Source: Anastatus disparis (Eukaryota; Arthropoda; Insecta; Hymenoptera; Eupelmidae). From it: 64,000 bases of DNA. Shown here in pieces: positions 44,079-55,177 of this stretch. Each line of letters opens with the position of its first letter. The first letter of the stretch is position 1. The stretch is from positions 1,010,501 to 1,074,500 of the forward strand of contig JAFFSR010000033.1 in assembly GCA_017163975.1 (NCBI GenBank). Reading direction: 5' to 3'. The notes below the pieces were generated by a model. It ran no database searches. It worked only from the letters and a program-made list of their open reading frames with translations, and was not told the DNA's origin. The position numbers and the translations under genes were made by a program.

Positions 44079-45368
44079 TAGACAGAATACGCTCATGACC
44101 AATTGCAAGAGTATATTACGACACATCGGATACTTGACTCTATGCAGACTGGTTTTAGAAAGCATCACTCAACGCAGACTGCCATACTTAAACTTACTGA
44201 CGACATAAGATCAGGTCTAGATAAGAAACTTGTCACGCTACTACTTCTGTTTGACTTTAGTAAGGCATTCGACACGATCTCTCACTCCAAATTACTTGCA
44301 AGGCTGAGATCAATGGGGTTTTCCAGGGCTGCACTCAAGTGGATTAGCTCCTATTTATCAGGTAGGAAACAAATGGTTTTCACGCATTTAAAAGAGGAAT
44401 CGAATTGGCTAACAACCAATTTAGGAGTTCCGCAGGGTTCAGTGCTGGGGCCTCTGTTGTTTTGCCTTTACATTAATAACATACGTGACACCCTTGACCC
44501 CGGTTGTGTCGAGCACCTATTATATGCAGATGACCTGCAAATTTATACGCAGGTCTCTTATGAGGATGTGTATGAAGGTATTCGCATTCTACAGAGGGCG
44601 GCCAAGGCGGTGTCAGAGTGGGCTGTTGATGCTTCTCTCACACTAAATGCAAACAAAACTAAAGCGATCGTTTTTGGCAATGGTCGATTTATTAATGACT
44701 TTTATGCTGGTGAGCCAAGGACGATTGAGCTTGAGGATGGTGTCGGCATATCTTTCTCTGATACCGTTACGAGCCTTGGTGTTGTGCTTGACTCTAAGCT
44801 ATCATGGGAGCCACATGTTAATATGCTGACTAAGAAGTTTAATAGAACTATGTATGGCTTACGGTTTTTTCGTCGGTATACCACTGAGGCTCTGCGCAAA
44901 CAACTCGCAACCGCCCTGCTGTTTCCACATCTCGATTACTGCTCATTAGTTCTGCTCGATGCCTCACAGGGGTTGAAAAGACGATTACAAAGACTACAAA
45001 ATTCATGTGTGAGATATGTATTAGGCGTGAGAATGGGCGATCATATCTCTCCACATAGAGCTGTGCTGGGTTGGCTGCGTACTGATGCGAGGAGACAGTA
45101 TTTTATGGCTGTACTTATGTACAAAATCGTGCGCATGAATACTCCCGAGTATCTAGTGGGTCTCTTTACTAGATATGTACCTAGGGTAGCCACTAGGGGA
45201 GAGATTAAGGATTTCGCGGTGCCCTACATGCGTACTGAGACTGGTAGGAATTCCTTTCAGGTTCAGGGTGCGCATTTTTGGAACTCCCTGCCTGCTGATA
45301 TAAAGAATCTTCCATCGCTCAGCAGGTTTAAGTCGGCTCTGAGGGGGTACTTGCTCGACCTTCAGTAA
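44079..45368 (+). CDS. LINE reverse transcriptase, C-terminal two thirds, intact frame
   Basis: The frame encodes at least 421 residues with no interruption to the stop at 45366-45368. Counting from the TTG at 44103: TGFRKHHSTQTAIL (RT block 2, 16-29), FDFSKAFDT (50-58), GVPQGSVLGPLLF (108-120), YADD (141-144) and LTLNANKTK (block 6). Then come the LGVVLDSKLSWEPH and FPHLDYCS stretches, typical of Jockey/CR1-type and related LINEs. The C-terminal part ends in HFWNSLPADIKNL and SRFKSALRGYLL, which closely matches the usual end of these ORF2 proteins. No ATG is expected because the copy is truncated. The intact frame implies recent insertion. The clade assignment is from motif memory. Confidence 0.85.
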
Positions 45369-45908
45369 ACTAAGTTTTATTTTTTATTTATATGTTAATT
45401 TATTATAATGTGACGTCCCTTATATAGGCTTAAGGTGTGATTGTATTTATTGGCTGAATGGTTAGTGAGTGAATGCTCTACTTGTTTTTATTATTTTGAC
45501 TGCGTTTTTGTGCTACTGCATACGCTTTATTATTTTATTGCATTATTTATCATTTTTCATTTTGTATTTTAAATTAAAAATTTTATATACTATGACTGAT
45601 AGATATTGTATGACTGACTTTTAATTTATAGGATTGCGTGTATTTGACTATATTTTTTTTTGATATCTGTGATATCACTTCTTTTGTTGTGACTTACTTA
45701 TTCAGTATTATTAGGTTTAGTAACTGACTGTGATATCAATTGCAATATATTGTATTTATACATTGTTTTATGTGCAATATTTTATATTTATACATTGTTT
45801 TATGTGCAATATTTTTACATTTATTCATTGTTTATGTGCAATACTTAATATTATATTTATGAATTGTATTACACGCCCTTTGTATAATAATATGATATAC
45901 AATAAATA

Positions 45909-45936
45909 GTATCTATCTATCTATCTATCTATCTGA
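45909..45936 (+). repeat. TATC microsatellite tail of the LINE
   Basis: Seven tandem TATC units close the LINE 3' UTR just after an AATAAATAG. Confidence 0.85.
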
Positions 45937-46177
45937 TACGAAATAGAAGAAAAATAAGAAAACACATTTTTTACAAAATTATTGAAATTGTTGTAAAATT
46001 CAAATTGCGTTAAATAAAACAATTTTAATTACTTTTCCTCCTTCTGTTAATCAAAAATGACTTGCTTGAAAAAGTTAGTGCTAATTTATTGAGTAATTCA
46101 CATAAACTAAAAAGAAAATGAAAAATGATAATTTTTTTCGAAATCACTAAAGTTGCTCTAAAATTAGAACAATACTA

Positions 46178-46834
46178 ACTAGGAGAGTATCAGACCTCCA
46201 GATCACAGATTTTGCTTAAACTTTGGGATAAGTCTTCAGATGTCAAAACATAAAAGAAAACAGAATATTAGACCCCAACATTCAATATTTTCTTAGTTAC
46301 AGGCATTTCAAGAAAATCATTAGAAAAGTTACTAGTTTTTCAAACGCTTATAGTTCTTTAGCATTAAAAGCTAGGAACTTGAAACTTTTTAAAATGAAAG
46401 CTATGTTTAAATACTCTCGAAATATTATTTGCAGCATACCAAAATATTCTTTTTTTCTTAAAGTTATAGCGTAATAAAGATTGAACCTGAATTTTCTTTT
46501 TAAAACATTAATTAATAATAAAAATTGAAATTTGGTCCACTTTTTATTACGCTATAACTTTGGGAAAAAATAATATTTTGATATGCTAGATTTCAAAAGG
46601 ATTTAAGCTCAGTTTTCATTTGAAAAAAAGTTTCAAAACTTCTAGCTATTAATGCTAAGGAACTATAAGCGTTTGAAAATGTATTTTTTTAGTGATTTTG
46701 TTTAATTGTCTGTAACTAAAGAAATATAGAACGTTGGAGTCTAAAATTCTAGTTTCTTCTATGTTTTGACATCTGAAAACTTATCCCAAAGTCTAAGCAA
46801 AGTCTGTGATCCAAAGGTCTAATGCTCTCCTAGT
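46178..46834. mobile_element. Foldback MITE, ACAAGGAGAG family, copy 2
   Basis: The ends are ACTAGGAGAGTATCAGACCT and its imperfect complement ending CTCTCCTAGT. Arms pair across most of the 657 bp, with the inner parts TTTTATTACGCTATAACTTT and complement. Shares interior phrases (CAAACGCTTATAGTT; CGTAATAAAGATTG) with 55178-55836. Confidence 0.8.
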
Positions 46835-47188
46835 AAAATAATTTCAAAGCTTTTCTTTTTCCGGAAGTCGAGAACAACTTGTATGCAAATTTTGGAGCAA
46901 ATCCATCGAGTACTTCTTGAGACACAACTTACTGAATACACGTACAGACATGTTTTGCTAACAACTTTTTAGACTCTCTGAGTCTAAATATATACAAATG
47001 TATCAAAAAATAGAAAACATTTTTTTTATTGATTTCTCTACGAAAACAAAAAGAAGTTTCCATAAAATGTATGTGTGTATGTCAGTTTATTCATTTAGTA
47101 AGTTGTTTTTCAAGAACTACTCAATTGATTTTGTTTAAATTTAGCATACAAATTATAATTTTTCTTATATTTTGTGTAAGTCACTTAA

Positions 47189-47786
47189 CGGGATGTCGGA
47201 GCTGCAGCAATCGAATTTTGCTGATTTTATTTTATCAATATCTTTTAAAATTCATAAATTATACAAATATAATGACTGGTCCGCACTAAAGCTGTATTAA
47301 TACAATAATTTTTGTTAAAATAAAAATTCATTTGGAATTTTTATTTTTTTATGAGCTTGGATTAGAAATTAGATATGAAGCTCGACAAACCTAACCTTAC
47401 ATTACGATACATTGAAAGTTTTTAATATTATTTTGTATGTATAATAATTTGGTGGATTTCTTCAGTTGTCCGCACTAGAGTTTAATCTTACAAATTATTT
47501 CTTTGTAGTAAAAAAAACTCGATTGACCGTATCGTTTATTCATAAGATAGGATTGGAAATATTATTAAAAGGCGGGCAGATTCGTCATGCTCTTAAGGTA
47601 GTCCTCGACCCCTTACATCATAAATAAATTTTATTATAACATAAATTAAATTTTATTTAACAAGAATTATTGTATTAACATAGCTTTAGAGCAGAAAAGT
47701 CATTACAATTATTTAAATTACAAATTCAAAAAAATATCAATAAAATTATGAAAGCGAAAATTGTGTCCAACAGCTCCGACATCCCG
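47189..47786. mobile_element. TTAA-flanked MITE, CGGGATGTCGG ends, full copy
   Basis: TTAA at 47185-47188 and 47787-47790 flank CGGGATGTCGGAGCTG and its complement. Each arm is about 210 bp and the total is 598 bp, with no ORF. One arm of a second copy lies at about 63035-63244. Confidence 0.82.
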
Positions 47787-47790
47787 TTAA

Positions 47791-50620
47791 CTCCTAGGGT
47801 TAGATTCATTTTTTGATCTACCTTCAATTTTTAACTTCTGTTATTAAGTTCTAGTATTATCTTTTAACTGATACTACATTTGTGTTATTAAATTTAGATT
47901 TTATTTTTGATAATCAGAATTCATTGTTCAGCATAAGCCTTAGCTACTCTTTAATATAGAATTCATACATAAACTTTTAATTTGAATACTTGTATTTAAC
48001 TCTTGGTTTTATAGGCGAGAGGGACACACCCAAAGAAGCGTTTATTTCTTCCATTTTAACTTTAATTTTTCATTCACATTTGCACTTTCATTAAAAACAT
48101 TAAATTTTCACGATAATATTTAAGTTGGATTATTACATTTCATTTGGTATGCATGATAAGCATTTAGCTACACTTTAACTCTAAATTTATATCCAATCTT
48201 TTAACTTCAATTTTTTATTTATCTTCTGGTCTTAGTTAATTTTTTTATCTAACATTCATTTTAAACTTCAGATAATTATTTCTAATATTAACTTGTAACC
48301 GATATCATTAGAATTCGCCTATAGATTTCAATTTTAATCAGAACTTTTAACAATATAAATTCTAACTTATTACTTTTACTTATCACTTCAATTTTTTATT
48401 CACATTTTTACTTTCATTTAAAGCATTAAATTTTAACAACAATTAAGGTTAATTATTACATTTTCTTTCATCTTCAGCATAAGCCTTTAGCTACATTTTA
48501 ACACTAAATTTATACATAATCTTGAAACTTCAACTTTTATATTTTCATCCTGGTCTTAGTTTAGTTTTTTGTTCTTACTTTCACTTTAAACTTCAGATAT
48601 AAAATTCTAGTGTTATCTTTTAACTGACATCATTACATTTGTATTATTAATTTTTTTTTCATTTTTTATCGTAAAACTACATCTTCTGCTTAAACCTCTA
48701 GCTACATTTTTATATTGTTTTTTCACATAAACTTAAAATTTCAATTTTCTTATATAACTCCTGGTTTCAATTCAATTTTTTTCTTCACATTTAATATTTA
48801 TTTAAGATGTTTAGTTCTAATATTAACTTTTAACTGACATCATTATAATTCGCATATAGATTTCAGTTTTAATCAGAACTTTTAACAATATAAATTCTAA
48901 CATATTTCTTCCACTTTAACTTTAATTTTTCATTCACATTTGCACGTTCATTAAAAACATTAAATTTACACGATAATATTTAAGTTGGAATATTACATTT
49001 CCTTTGGTCTTCATGATAAGCTTTTAGCTACACTTTAACTCTAAATTTATATCCAATCTTTTAACTTCAATTTTTTATTTATCTTCTGGTCTTTGTTAAT
49101 TTTTTTATCTAACATTCATTTTAAACTTCAGATAATTATTTCTAATATTAACTTGTAACCGATATCATTAAAATTCGCCTATAGATTTCAATTTTAATCA
49201 GAACTTTTAACAATATAAATTCTAACTTATTACTTTTACTTTTCACTTCAATTTTTTATTCACATTTTTACTTTCATTTAAAGCATTAAATTTTAACAAC
49301 GATTAAGGTGAATTATTAAATTTTCTTTCATCTTGAGCATAAGCCTTTAGCTACATTTTAACACTAAATTTATATATAATCTTGAAACTTCAACTTTTAT
49401 ATTTTCATCCTGGTCTTCATTTAGTTTTTTGTTCTTCCTTTCACTTTAAACTTCAGATATAAAATTTTAGTGTTATCTTTTAACTGACATCATTACATTT
49501 GCATTATTAATTTTTTTTTCATTTTTTATCGTAAAACTACATCTTCTGCTTAAACCTCTAGCTACATTTTTATATTGTATTTTCACATAAACTTAAAATT
49601 TCAATTTTCTTATATAACTCCTGGTTTCAATACAATTTTTTACTTCATATTTAATATTTACTTAAGATGTTTAGTTCTAATATTAACTTTTAACTGACAT
49701 CATTATCATTCGCAAAAAAATTTCAGTTTTAATCAGAACTTTTAACAATATAAGTTCTAACTTATTACTTTTACTTTTCACTTCAATTTTTTATTCACGT
49801 TTTTACTTTCATTTAAAGCATTAAATTTTAACAACAATTAAGGTGGATTATTACATTTTCTTTCATCTTCAGCATAAGCCTTTAGCTACATTTTAACACT
49901 GAATTTATATATAATCTTGAAACTTCAACTTTTATATTTTCATGCTGGTCTTAGTTTAGTTTTACGTTCTTACATTCACTTTAAACTTCAGATATAAAAT
50001 TCTAGTGTTATCTTTTAACTGACATCATTACATTTGTATTATTAATTTTTTTTTCATTTTTTATCGTAAAACTACATCTTCTGCTTAAACCTTTAGCTAC
50101 ATTTTTATATTGAATTTTCTCAAAAACTTAAAATTTCATTTTTCTTATATAACTCCTGGTTTCCATACAATTTTTTTCTTCACATTTAATATTTACTTAA
50201 GATGTTTAGTTCTAATATTAACTTGTAACCGATATTATTGGAATTCGCATATAGATTTCAGTTTGAATCAGAACTTTTAACAATATAAATTCTACCTTAT
50301 TACTTTTACTTTTCACTTCAATTTTTTATTCACATTTTTACTTTCATTTAAAAACATTAAATTTTCACGATAATATTTAAGTTGGATTATTACATTTCAT
50401 TGGGTCCTCATCATAAGCTTTTAGCTACACTTCAACTCTAAATTTATATCCAATCTTTTAACTTTAATTTTTTATTTAACTTCTGGTCTTAGTTTTTTTT
50501 TTGTATCTAACTTTCATTTTCAGCTTCAGATATTTAGTTCTAATGTTATTTTGTAACTGACATCATTACATTTCCATTATTGTATACATATAAGTATACA
50601 CTCAAATATAATATTTTTTC
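47791..50620. repeat. Satellite-like array, AT-rich, with ~860-bp higher-order unit
   Basis: Blocks such as TTTAACTGACATCATTACAT, CACTTTAAACTTCAGATA and ATAAGCCTTTAGCTACATTT recur through 2.8 kb. Long stretches repeat at a spacing of about 860 bp (e.g. 48380 versus 49240; 48050 versus 48910) and once at about 540 bp (49240 versus 49780). Each ~860-bp unit seems to contain three diverged ~280-bp monomers. No coding capacity. Confidence 0.75.
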
Positions 50621-50697
50621 TTGGCGTTATTGTTCCTCATATTTCACCTATAGTAAATAGCTTTCGACAATACCTTTCAACTATTTGCCGATTAAAA

Positions 50698-51799
50698 ATG
50701 GAAGAAAATAAAACAAATGATTATAGTACAAAATTTTGGAAAAAAATTGAATCAGCAATGTTCGTACAGATTCCAATTTATATAAAACATATATTTAGGT
50801 CGCAAAATTTAGATAACCCAATATCTGGCCAAATGATTGATGACAAAATTTTAAATGATTTAAAAACGTTTGTACAATCTCCATCTTATAAACAAATTAT
50901 TCCAGAAGATGCTGATTTACGTGAATATTATGACATTTATTTGCATAATATTTCAGAATTTGATTTCACTGTAGGTGATAAAATTTTAATTAAAAAAATT
51001 CAAGAGTTTTTAGTATCTAAGAATCCAGTAAATTGTCCTCATTTTTGGAAAGATTTAATGCCTAAGAAAAAAAACATTAAAAAAAAATCTACAGAAAACG
51101 AGAAAAATCTGTCCAAAAAAATAAATAAAAAAAAACAGGTCCATCGAACTGAAATCAAAAAAATTTTTCAATTGTTGGAAAAAAATAAAATAAATTTACC
51201 GACTGTACAACAAAATTCTATTATCAACACCGAGGTCGAGGTTATTTATGATGGAGTGATTTTTGTAGCAGCTTTGACATGTCCACTTTGCACAAAAACA
51301 ATAAAGTGCCAAAAAAAAATAGTCGGTGGAATTTATACAATTACAAGAGACATTTACTAGCCCACACTAAACAAAAGGGAAAAGAATCCTTAAAAAAAGG
51401 ACTATCACAGAAAAAAAAGACATAAAAGAAAAAAAAAATGATTGCACAGATGTACCTATCACAGATTCATTAACAGAAATATCACAGATACCAGCTTCAA
51501 CAACTATTTCGTTTCAGAATTACAATAACGAACCTTTATAAGAAAAAAAAAATGATTGCATAGATGTACCTATCACAGATTCATTAACAGAAATATCACA
51601 GATACCACCTTCAACAACTATCTCGTTTCAGAATTACAATAACGAACCTTTAGATTCGACACTTACTCATGGAGTAATCAATCCTTGCACTTTTCCATCA
51701 ACTTCAACAGAAGTTAAATATAGCAATAGTTTCGAAAATCTTTTGGATTTAGATTCTGGTTCTATAATTGTCAATGCTTTAGAAACATTAAATCATTGA
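50698..51799 (+). pseudogene. C2H2 zinc-finger protein gene, frame-broken
   Basis: ATG at 50698 opens 220 codons. Residues about 10-115 form a compact predicted domain (IPIYIKHIF, EYYDIYLHNISEFDF, DKILIKKIQEFL) that resembles, from memory, an N-terminal domain of uncharacterised insect proteins. A Lys-rich linker (residues about 121-150) follows. The frame then reads CPLCTKTIKC and stops after a 9-A run. One frame away the sequence continues KRHLLAH, so the two frames together hold the CX2C and HX4H halves of one zinc finger: a frameshift lies at 51311-51319. Further down two in-frame 38-codon copies (114-bp tandem duplication, about 51430-51660) are separated by a stop, and a Ser/Asn-rich tail ends near 51799. 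All breaks involve A-runs. Partner or function is unknown. Confidence 0.55.
51430..51660 (+). repeat. 114-bp tandem duplication in the zinc-finger gene
   Basis: Two nearly identical copies share ACCTATCACAGATTCATTAA; the offset is 114 bp (51439 to 51553), a multiple of three. They differ at only a few positions, so the duplication is recent. Confidence 0.85.
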
Positions 51800-51996
51800 A
51801 TAAAAAAAATAATTCAATAAAATAAACTATTACAAAGACATAAAAATTTAAAATAATACAAAAAAAACAAAAAAGTTTAATAAATAAAAAAAAAAATAAA
51901 ACTAAAAAAAAAATATATAAAAAAAAATAAAAGTATAAAAAAAGGAAAAAAAAAATTTAATAAATACAAAAAAAACAAAAAAGTAAAATAAAAAAA

Positions 51997-52034
<38 letters not shown>
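51800..52034 (+). repeat. A-rich tail ending in poly-A
   Basis: About 235 bp of A with scattered T/G/C, several AATAAA signals, ending in a ~34-base A run (52001-52034). It follows the zinc-finger gene directly and is compatible with a retrotransposed copy, or with an expanded A-rich simple repeat. Confidence 0.6.
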
Positions 52035-52036
<2 letters not shown>

Positions 52037-52670
52037 AACCATATACTCTGCCACGTCCACGTCGTTGGTTCTGGATCGCGCCAAGAGCAGAGTGTCCAAT
52101 CCATTGTAGGTCCAGTGAATAAAAATATGTCTAAATATATCCGTTTAATTTAATATGTTTAAAAAAAAAATTTTTCTTGATGCCCTGGTGGAAATTACAC
52201 GGTTTCGTTTTTGTTTTTGATGACGAAAGTCAACCTTTCACTCATTACAGGCAACTTCAAAGTTTGTTGATCGATTGTTTATTATTTTAGTAGGTTAATA
52301 TATCTACATATACGAAAAACAGATGCGTTGCCTCATGTATATTTTATATATATATCAACCAATATAATTTTGTATCTGTCATTTGTATCTTTTTGAATGT
52401 AACAGGCTTTAACCTAAATATGTACAAAAAAAAGAAAATCGCATCAATTTACGAGATGTTGATAATGCTTTAATGTTATTTATATGACAAATTTATTTCT
52501 AGCGTACTTACAAAAAATGAAAAAAAGAAATAATTTTTTCATGTGGTTTTTTTAGAAATTAATCATAAAATAAATATTTATGATATTTTTTATCCCTCTC
52601 TGATTTGTATGTCATTAAATCTGTCGTACAAATAACTTTACATTTTTTATGTATTTTGTTTATGTGCGCG

Positions 52671-52736
52671 ATGTTTTCGATGCTCGTCCCGAGCTAACGC
52701 TCGTGCCGCAAATGTCGGGACGGGCATCGAAAACAT
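52671..52736. repeat. 66-bp hairpin
   Basis: ATGTTTTCGATGCTCGTCCC pairs with its complement across a loop reading GAGCTAACGCTCGTGCC. The loop resembles the CGCT.CGCTCGGG loops of the ~131-bp hairpins nearby. Confidence 0.7.
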
Positions 52737-52831
52737 AAAAAATTTCACGACATTATAGCTTTATCATTTTCAGTGGTAAAATGTTAATTGGACTTTCAAT
52801 ACAATTATAATTTTTACCGGGCATCAAGAAA

Positions 52832-52965
52832 AATAGTATACGGTACACAAGACGAAATTTGAGGGCCTGCCACTGCGTGATATGGCACCCTCAGCTTCGC
52901 CTCGGGGCCAACTTCACGCAGTGGCGGAACTTCAAGTTTCGTCTTTTGTACCGTAATATACTATT
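52832..52965. repeat. 134-bp hairpin, AATAGTRT family
   Basis: AATAGTATACGGTACACAAG pairs with the complement ending TATACTATT. Arms of about 55 bp enclose a loop reading CAGCTTCGCCTCGGGG. Confidence 0.8.
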
Positions 52966-53362
52966 TTTGTTATATCAACAACTGAGCGGCTAATTTTTAA
53001 GAAAAATTTTCTTTCTTAGTATGTTATTCTTATGTATTTAAATAATTAAAAGTTGTTATGTATTTTAAGTAATCAAAAATGGAATGTTTCAAATTCGCGT
53101 GTAAACTATTTAAATTTGATTTTTAAGGTCAAACAATTTTTTCTCCGACTTAAAATATTTTTTTCTATATTCGTAATTGTATGAATTTTGAAGAACTGAA
53201 AGGTTTATAAGTGTCACATTTCTATCTAAAATTCTACGATTTTGAAGAAGAAAAAAAGTTGCAACTGTAAATCGTACAGCGGCACAATTCGCACCGAGGG
53301 TTTACATACTACAATGTATATTAAAATTTCGACATAATCATGTATATCTTTCAATTGATAGA

Positions 53363-53493
53363 AATAGTATATTACGATACATGTGACTTAAGTGGCCCAT
53401 TATTGCACGACGTGAAGTTATCGCCCTCGCTACGCTCGGGCGATAATCACGTCGTGCAATGGGCCACTTAAGTCTCAAGTATCGTATACTATT
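53363..53493. repeat. 131-bp hairpin, AATAGTRT family
   Basis: AATAGTATATTACGATAC and its complement close a near-perfect palindrome. The arms include GGCCCATTATTGCACGACGT and the loop is CCTCGCTACGCTCGGG. Confidence 0.85.
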
Positions 53494-53876
53494 TTATAGC
53501 ACAAGTGTCATAAATCCGCCGCATTACATGAGTACTCTTAAAAATCAATAATTAACAAAAACTATGCACTCCACAAATGATAATTCGTAAAATAAAAACG
53601 AAAATTGTAAAAGAGCAAATACTAGGCATTCCGTGAATTATAAATCGAGAAAGGAAAGCAAAAACTATAAATAAAAAAATTTGACCATTTCATGAATGAT
53701 AAATCAAAACAGAAAAAAATAAAACTGTAATTTCAATTATTTACTTAAATTGTATAATAATGATAATGCAATTATTCTACCTCTTCCTTCACATGTTACA
53801 CTGGCATTAACTTTAGTTTTACTCGTATCTCACGTTCTTATTATTGTTATTTAATTTCAAAAGTGTACCGGCATAT

Positions 53877-53990
53877 TGGTAGGGTTACGGAACTGCACCT
53901 CAGCCGATCGGCGAAGTTAAGCAGCATTGGGCGCGGTTATTACTTGGACGGGTGACCCCTGCCTAAGTAACTTCGTCGATCTATTAGGTG
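53877..53990 (+). rRNA. 5S rRNA-like sequence (degenerate copy or SINE head)
   Basis: The middle matches eukaryotic 5S rRNA well: CGATCGGCGAAGTTAAGCAG covers the A-box region, and GGGCGCGGTTATTACTTGGA with GGGTGACC covers the intermediate element and C box. The first ~35 and last ~25 bases fit poorly, so this is a diverged 5S copy or the 5S-derived promoter of a SINE3-type element. A T6 run (53991-53996) follows and could terminate Pol III. Confidence 0.6.
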
Positions 53991-53996
53991 TTTTTT

Positions 53997-54321
53997 CTTT
54001 ATCAACAATGTGTGTATAGGTAAGAGATAAATGTTTTCGGTGTTTAAACCAACGGAATGTGACATAAACACCAAAAACAATTTTCTATTACTGGGTGATG
54101 TTAGAGCAGATTTCGGCCTGTGGTAGAGATCTGATATAAAGGTCCGCTCAGAAGATTCGCAATTGTCAATTTCTCATGAAAATTAATAGTGGCTCATTAT
54201 TGTATAGCATGAAATTTGCCGAACATAGTGTGCAATAATAGGCTACTTAGTTCACAGGCAGCTGTGTGTCTAAATACGGATTTAGGACACAGTGTGCCAT
54301 AAACGTAATTTTGAATATAAC
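53997..54321. other. Spacer downstream of the 5S-like sequence
   Basis: If the 5S-like sequence heads a SINE, its body would lie here; I see no tRNA-like or LINE-like tail. A short AGTGGCTCATTATTGTATAG / CTACTT phrase near 54189-54245 recalls the 53363 hairpin arms. Confidence 0.35.
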
Positions 54322-54671
54322 CAGGGTTGGTTTAGCGTTAATGTACGATCACAGTTCATGACTGTAACAGCGCCACCGCGACTTGATTTTTAACTAATAC
54401 ACGAGTTCGAAATTAAAATTCGGATACTTTTATTGTAATTTAATATTGCAAAATAAAATATTTCTTTGATTTTTCCTAATACATATCTTTATTTGTCGAA
54501 AAAAATTTATTTTTCATTAATATAACGTTAAAATGATTTGGATTTAATCGAACCCCAACGCTGATTTAAATTTCGAACTCGAGTGTTAGTTAAAAATCAA
54601 GTCGCGGTGGCGCTGTTACTCGCTGTTACAGTCATGAACTGTGATCGTACATTAACGCTAAACCAACCCTG
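54322..54671. mobile_element. 350-bp hAT-type MITE
   Basis: The ends are CAGGGTTGGTTTAGCGTTAA and the complement ending CCCTG, flanked by perfect 8-bp repeats AATATAAC (54314-54321 and 54672-54679). Arms are about 115 bp with an AT-rich centre; the right arm has a ~10-bp CTCGCTGTTA duplication. CAGGG ends plus an 8-bp duplication indicate hAT mobilisation. Confidence 0.88.
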
Positions 54672-54679
54672 AATATAAC

Positions 54680-55177
54680 CTTTGTAACTTTTAATAAAAC
54701 ATTTTTCTTAGTGTAATCTGAAATAAAATTATAAAAATTCGCGTGGTTTCTTGTTTGTAATAGTGCACAGTAGCGAGAAGAATCGTTTCTTCAAGATTAG
54801 CCACTGAACTATCGATCCCATTGATCATATTCACTTTCATGAAGAAATTTAAGCATTCTTTTGTCGATTGATCCCAATTGGCAAGTATGTACAATTATTG
54901 AAATAAATAATACCTTAAAACAAAAAGAATGTTGTCGACTATTTTGGCACTATGCTTTCTCACAGAATTCTTTAAATTCAAAAAATTAAAAATATCTTTT
55001 ATGAAAGTAAATTGTAAATAATTCCCCATCTAACGATAGACAAACGCAATTTGTATGAAAGATTTTGAATTGATCAATCAAGTAATTTATAAGTCATAAT
55101 TTACTAAATGAATATATACACATACATATATACGTACGAAAACATAATTTTTTTAAAACTATTTTTTTTATTCTCTT
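54680..55177. other. AT-rich spacer, no gene recognised
   Basis: The minus-strand frame 54691-54894 (67 codons) has some protein-like texture but no domain I recognise; not called. Confidence 0.4.

Larger units (their letters stand above)
44076..45936 (+). mobile_element. 5'-truncated LINE (Jockey/CR1-like group) with TATC tail
   Basis: It begins within the RT coding region (frame open from about 44079 after a TAG) and ends in a simple repeat (TATC)n at 45909-45936. That pattern is common for LINEs that lack poly-A. The 3' UTR contains imperfect repeats of GTTTTATGTGCAATATTT (45745-45850). The endonuclease and ORF1 are missing, as expected for incomplete target-primed insertion. I could not identify a target duplication. 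Confidence 0.82.

Noticed and set aside
44702..45054. Minus-strand frames inside the truncated LINE
   Set aside because: Antisense shadows of the intact RT frame.
47791..50620. CRISPR-like regular repeats
   Set aside because: Units are long, diverged and contiguous without unique spacers, in a eukaryotic context; this is satellite DNA.
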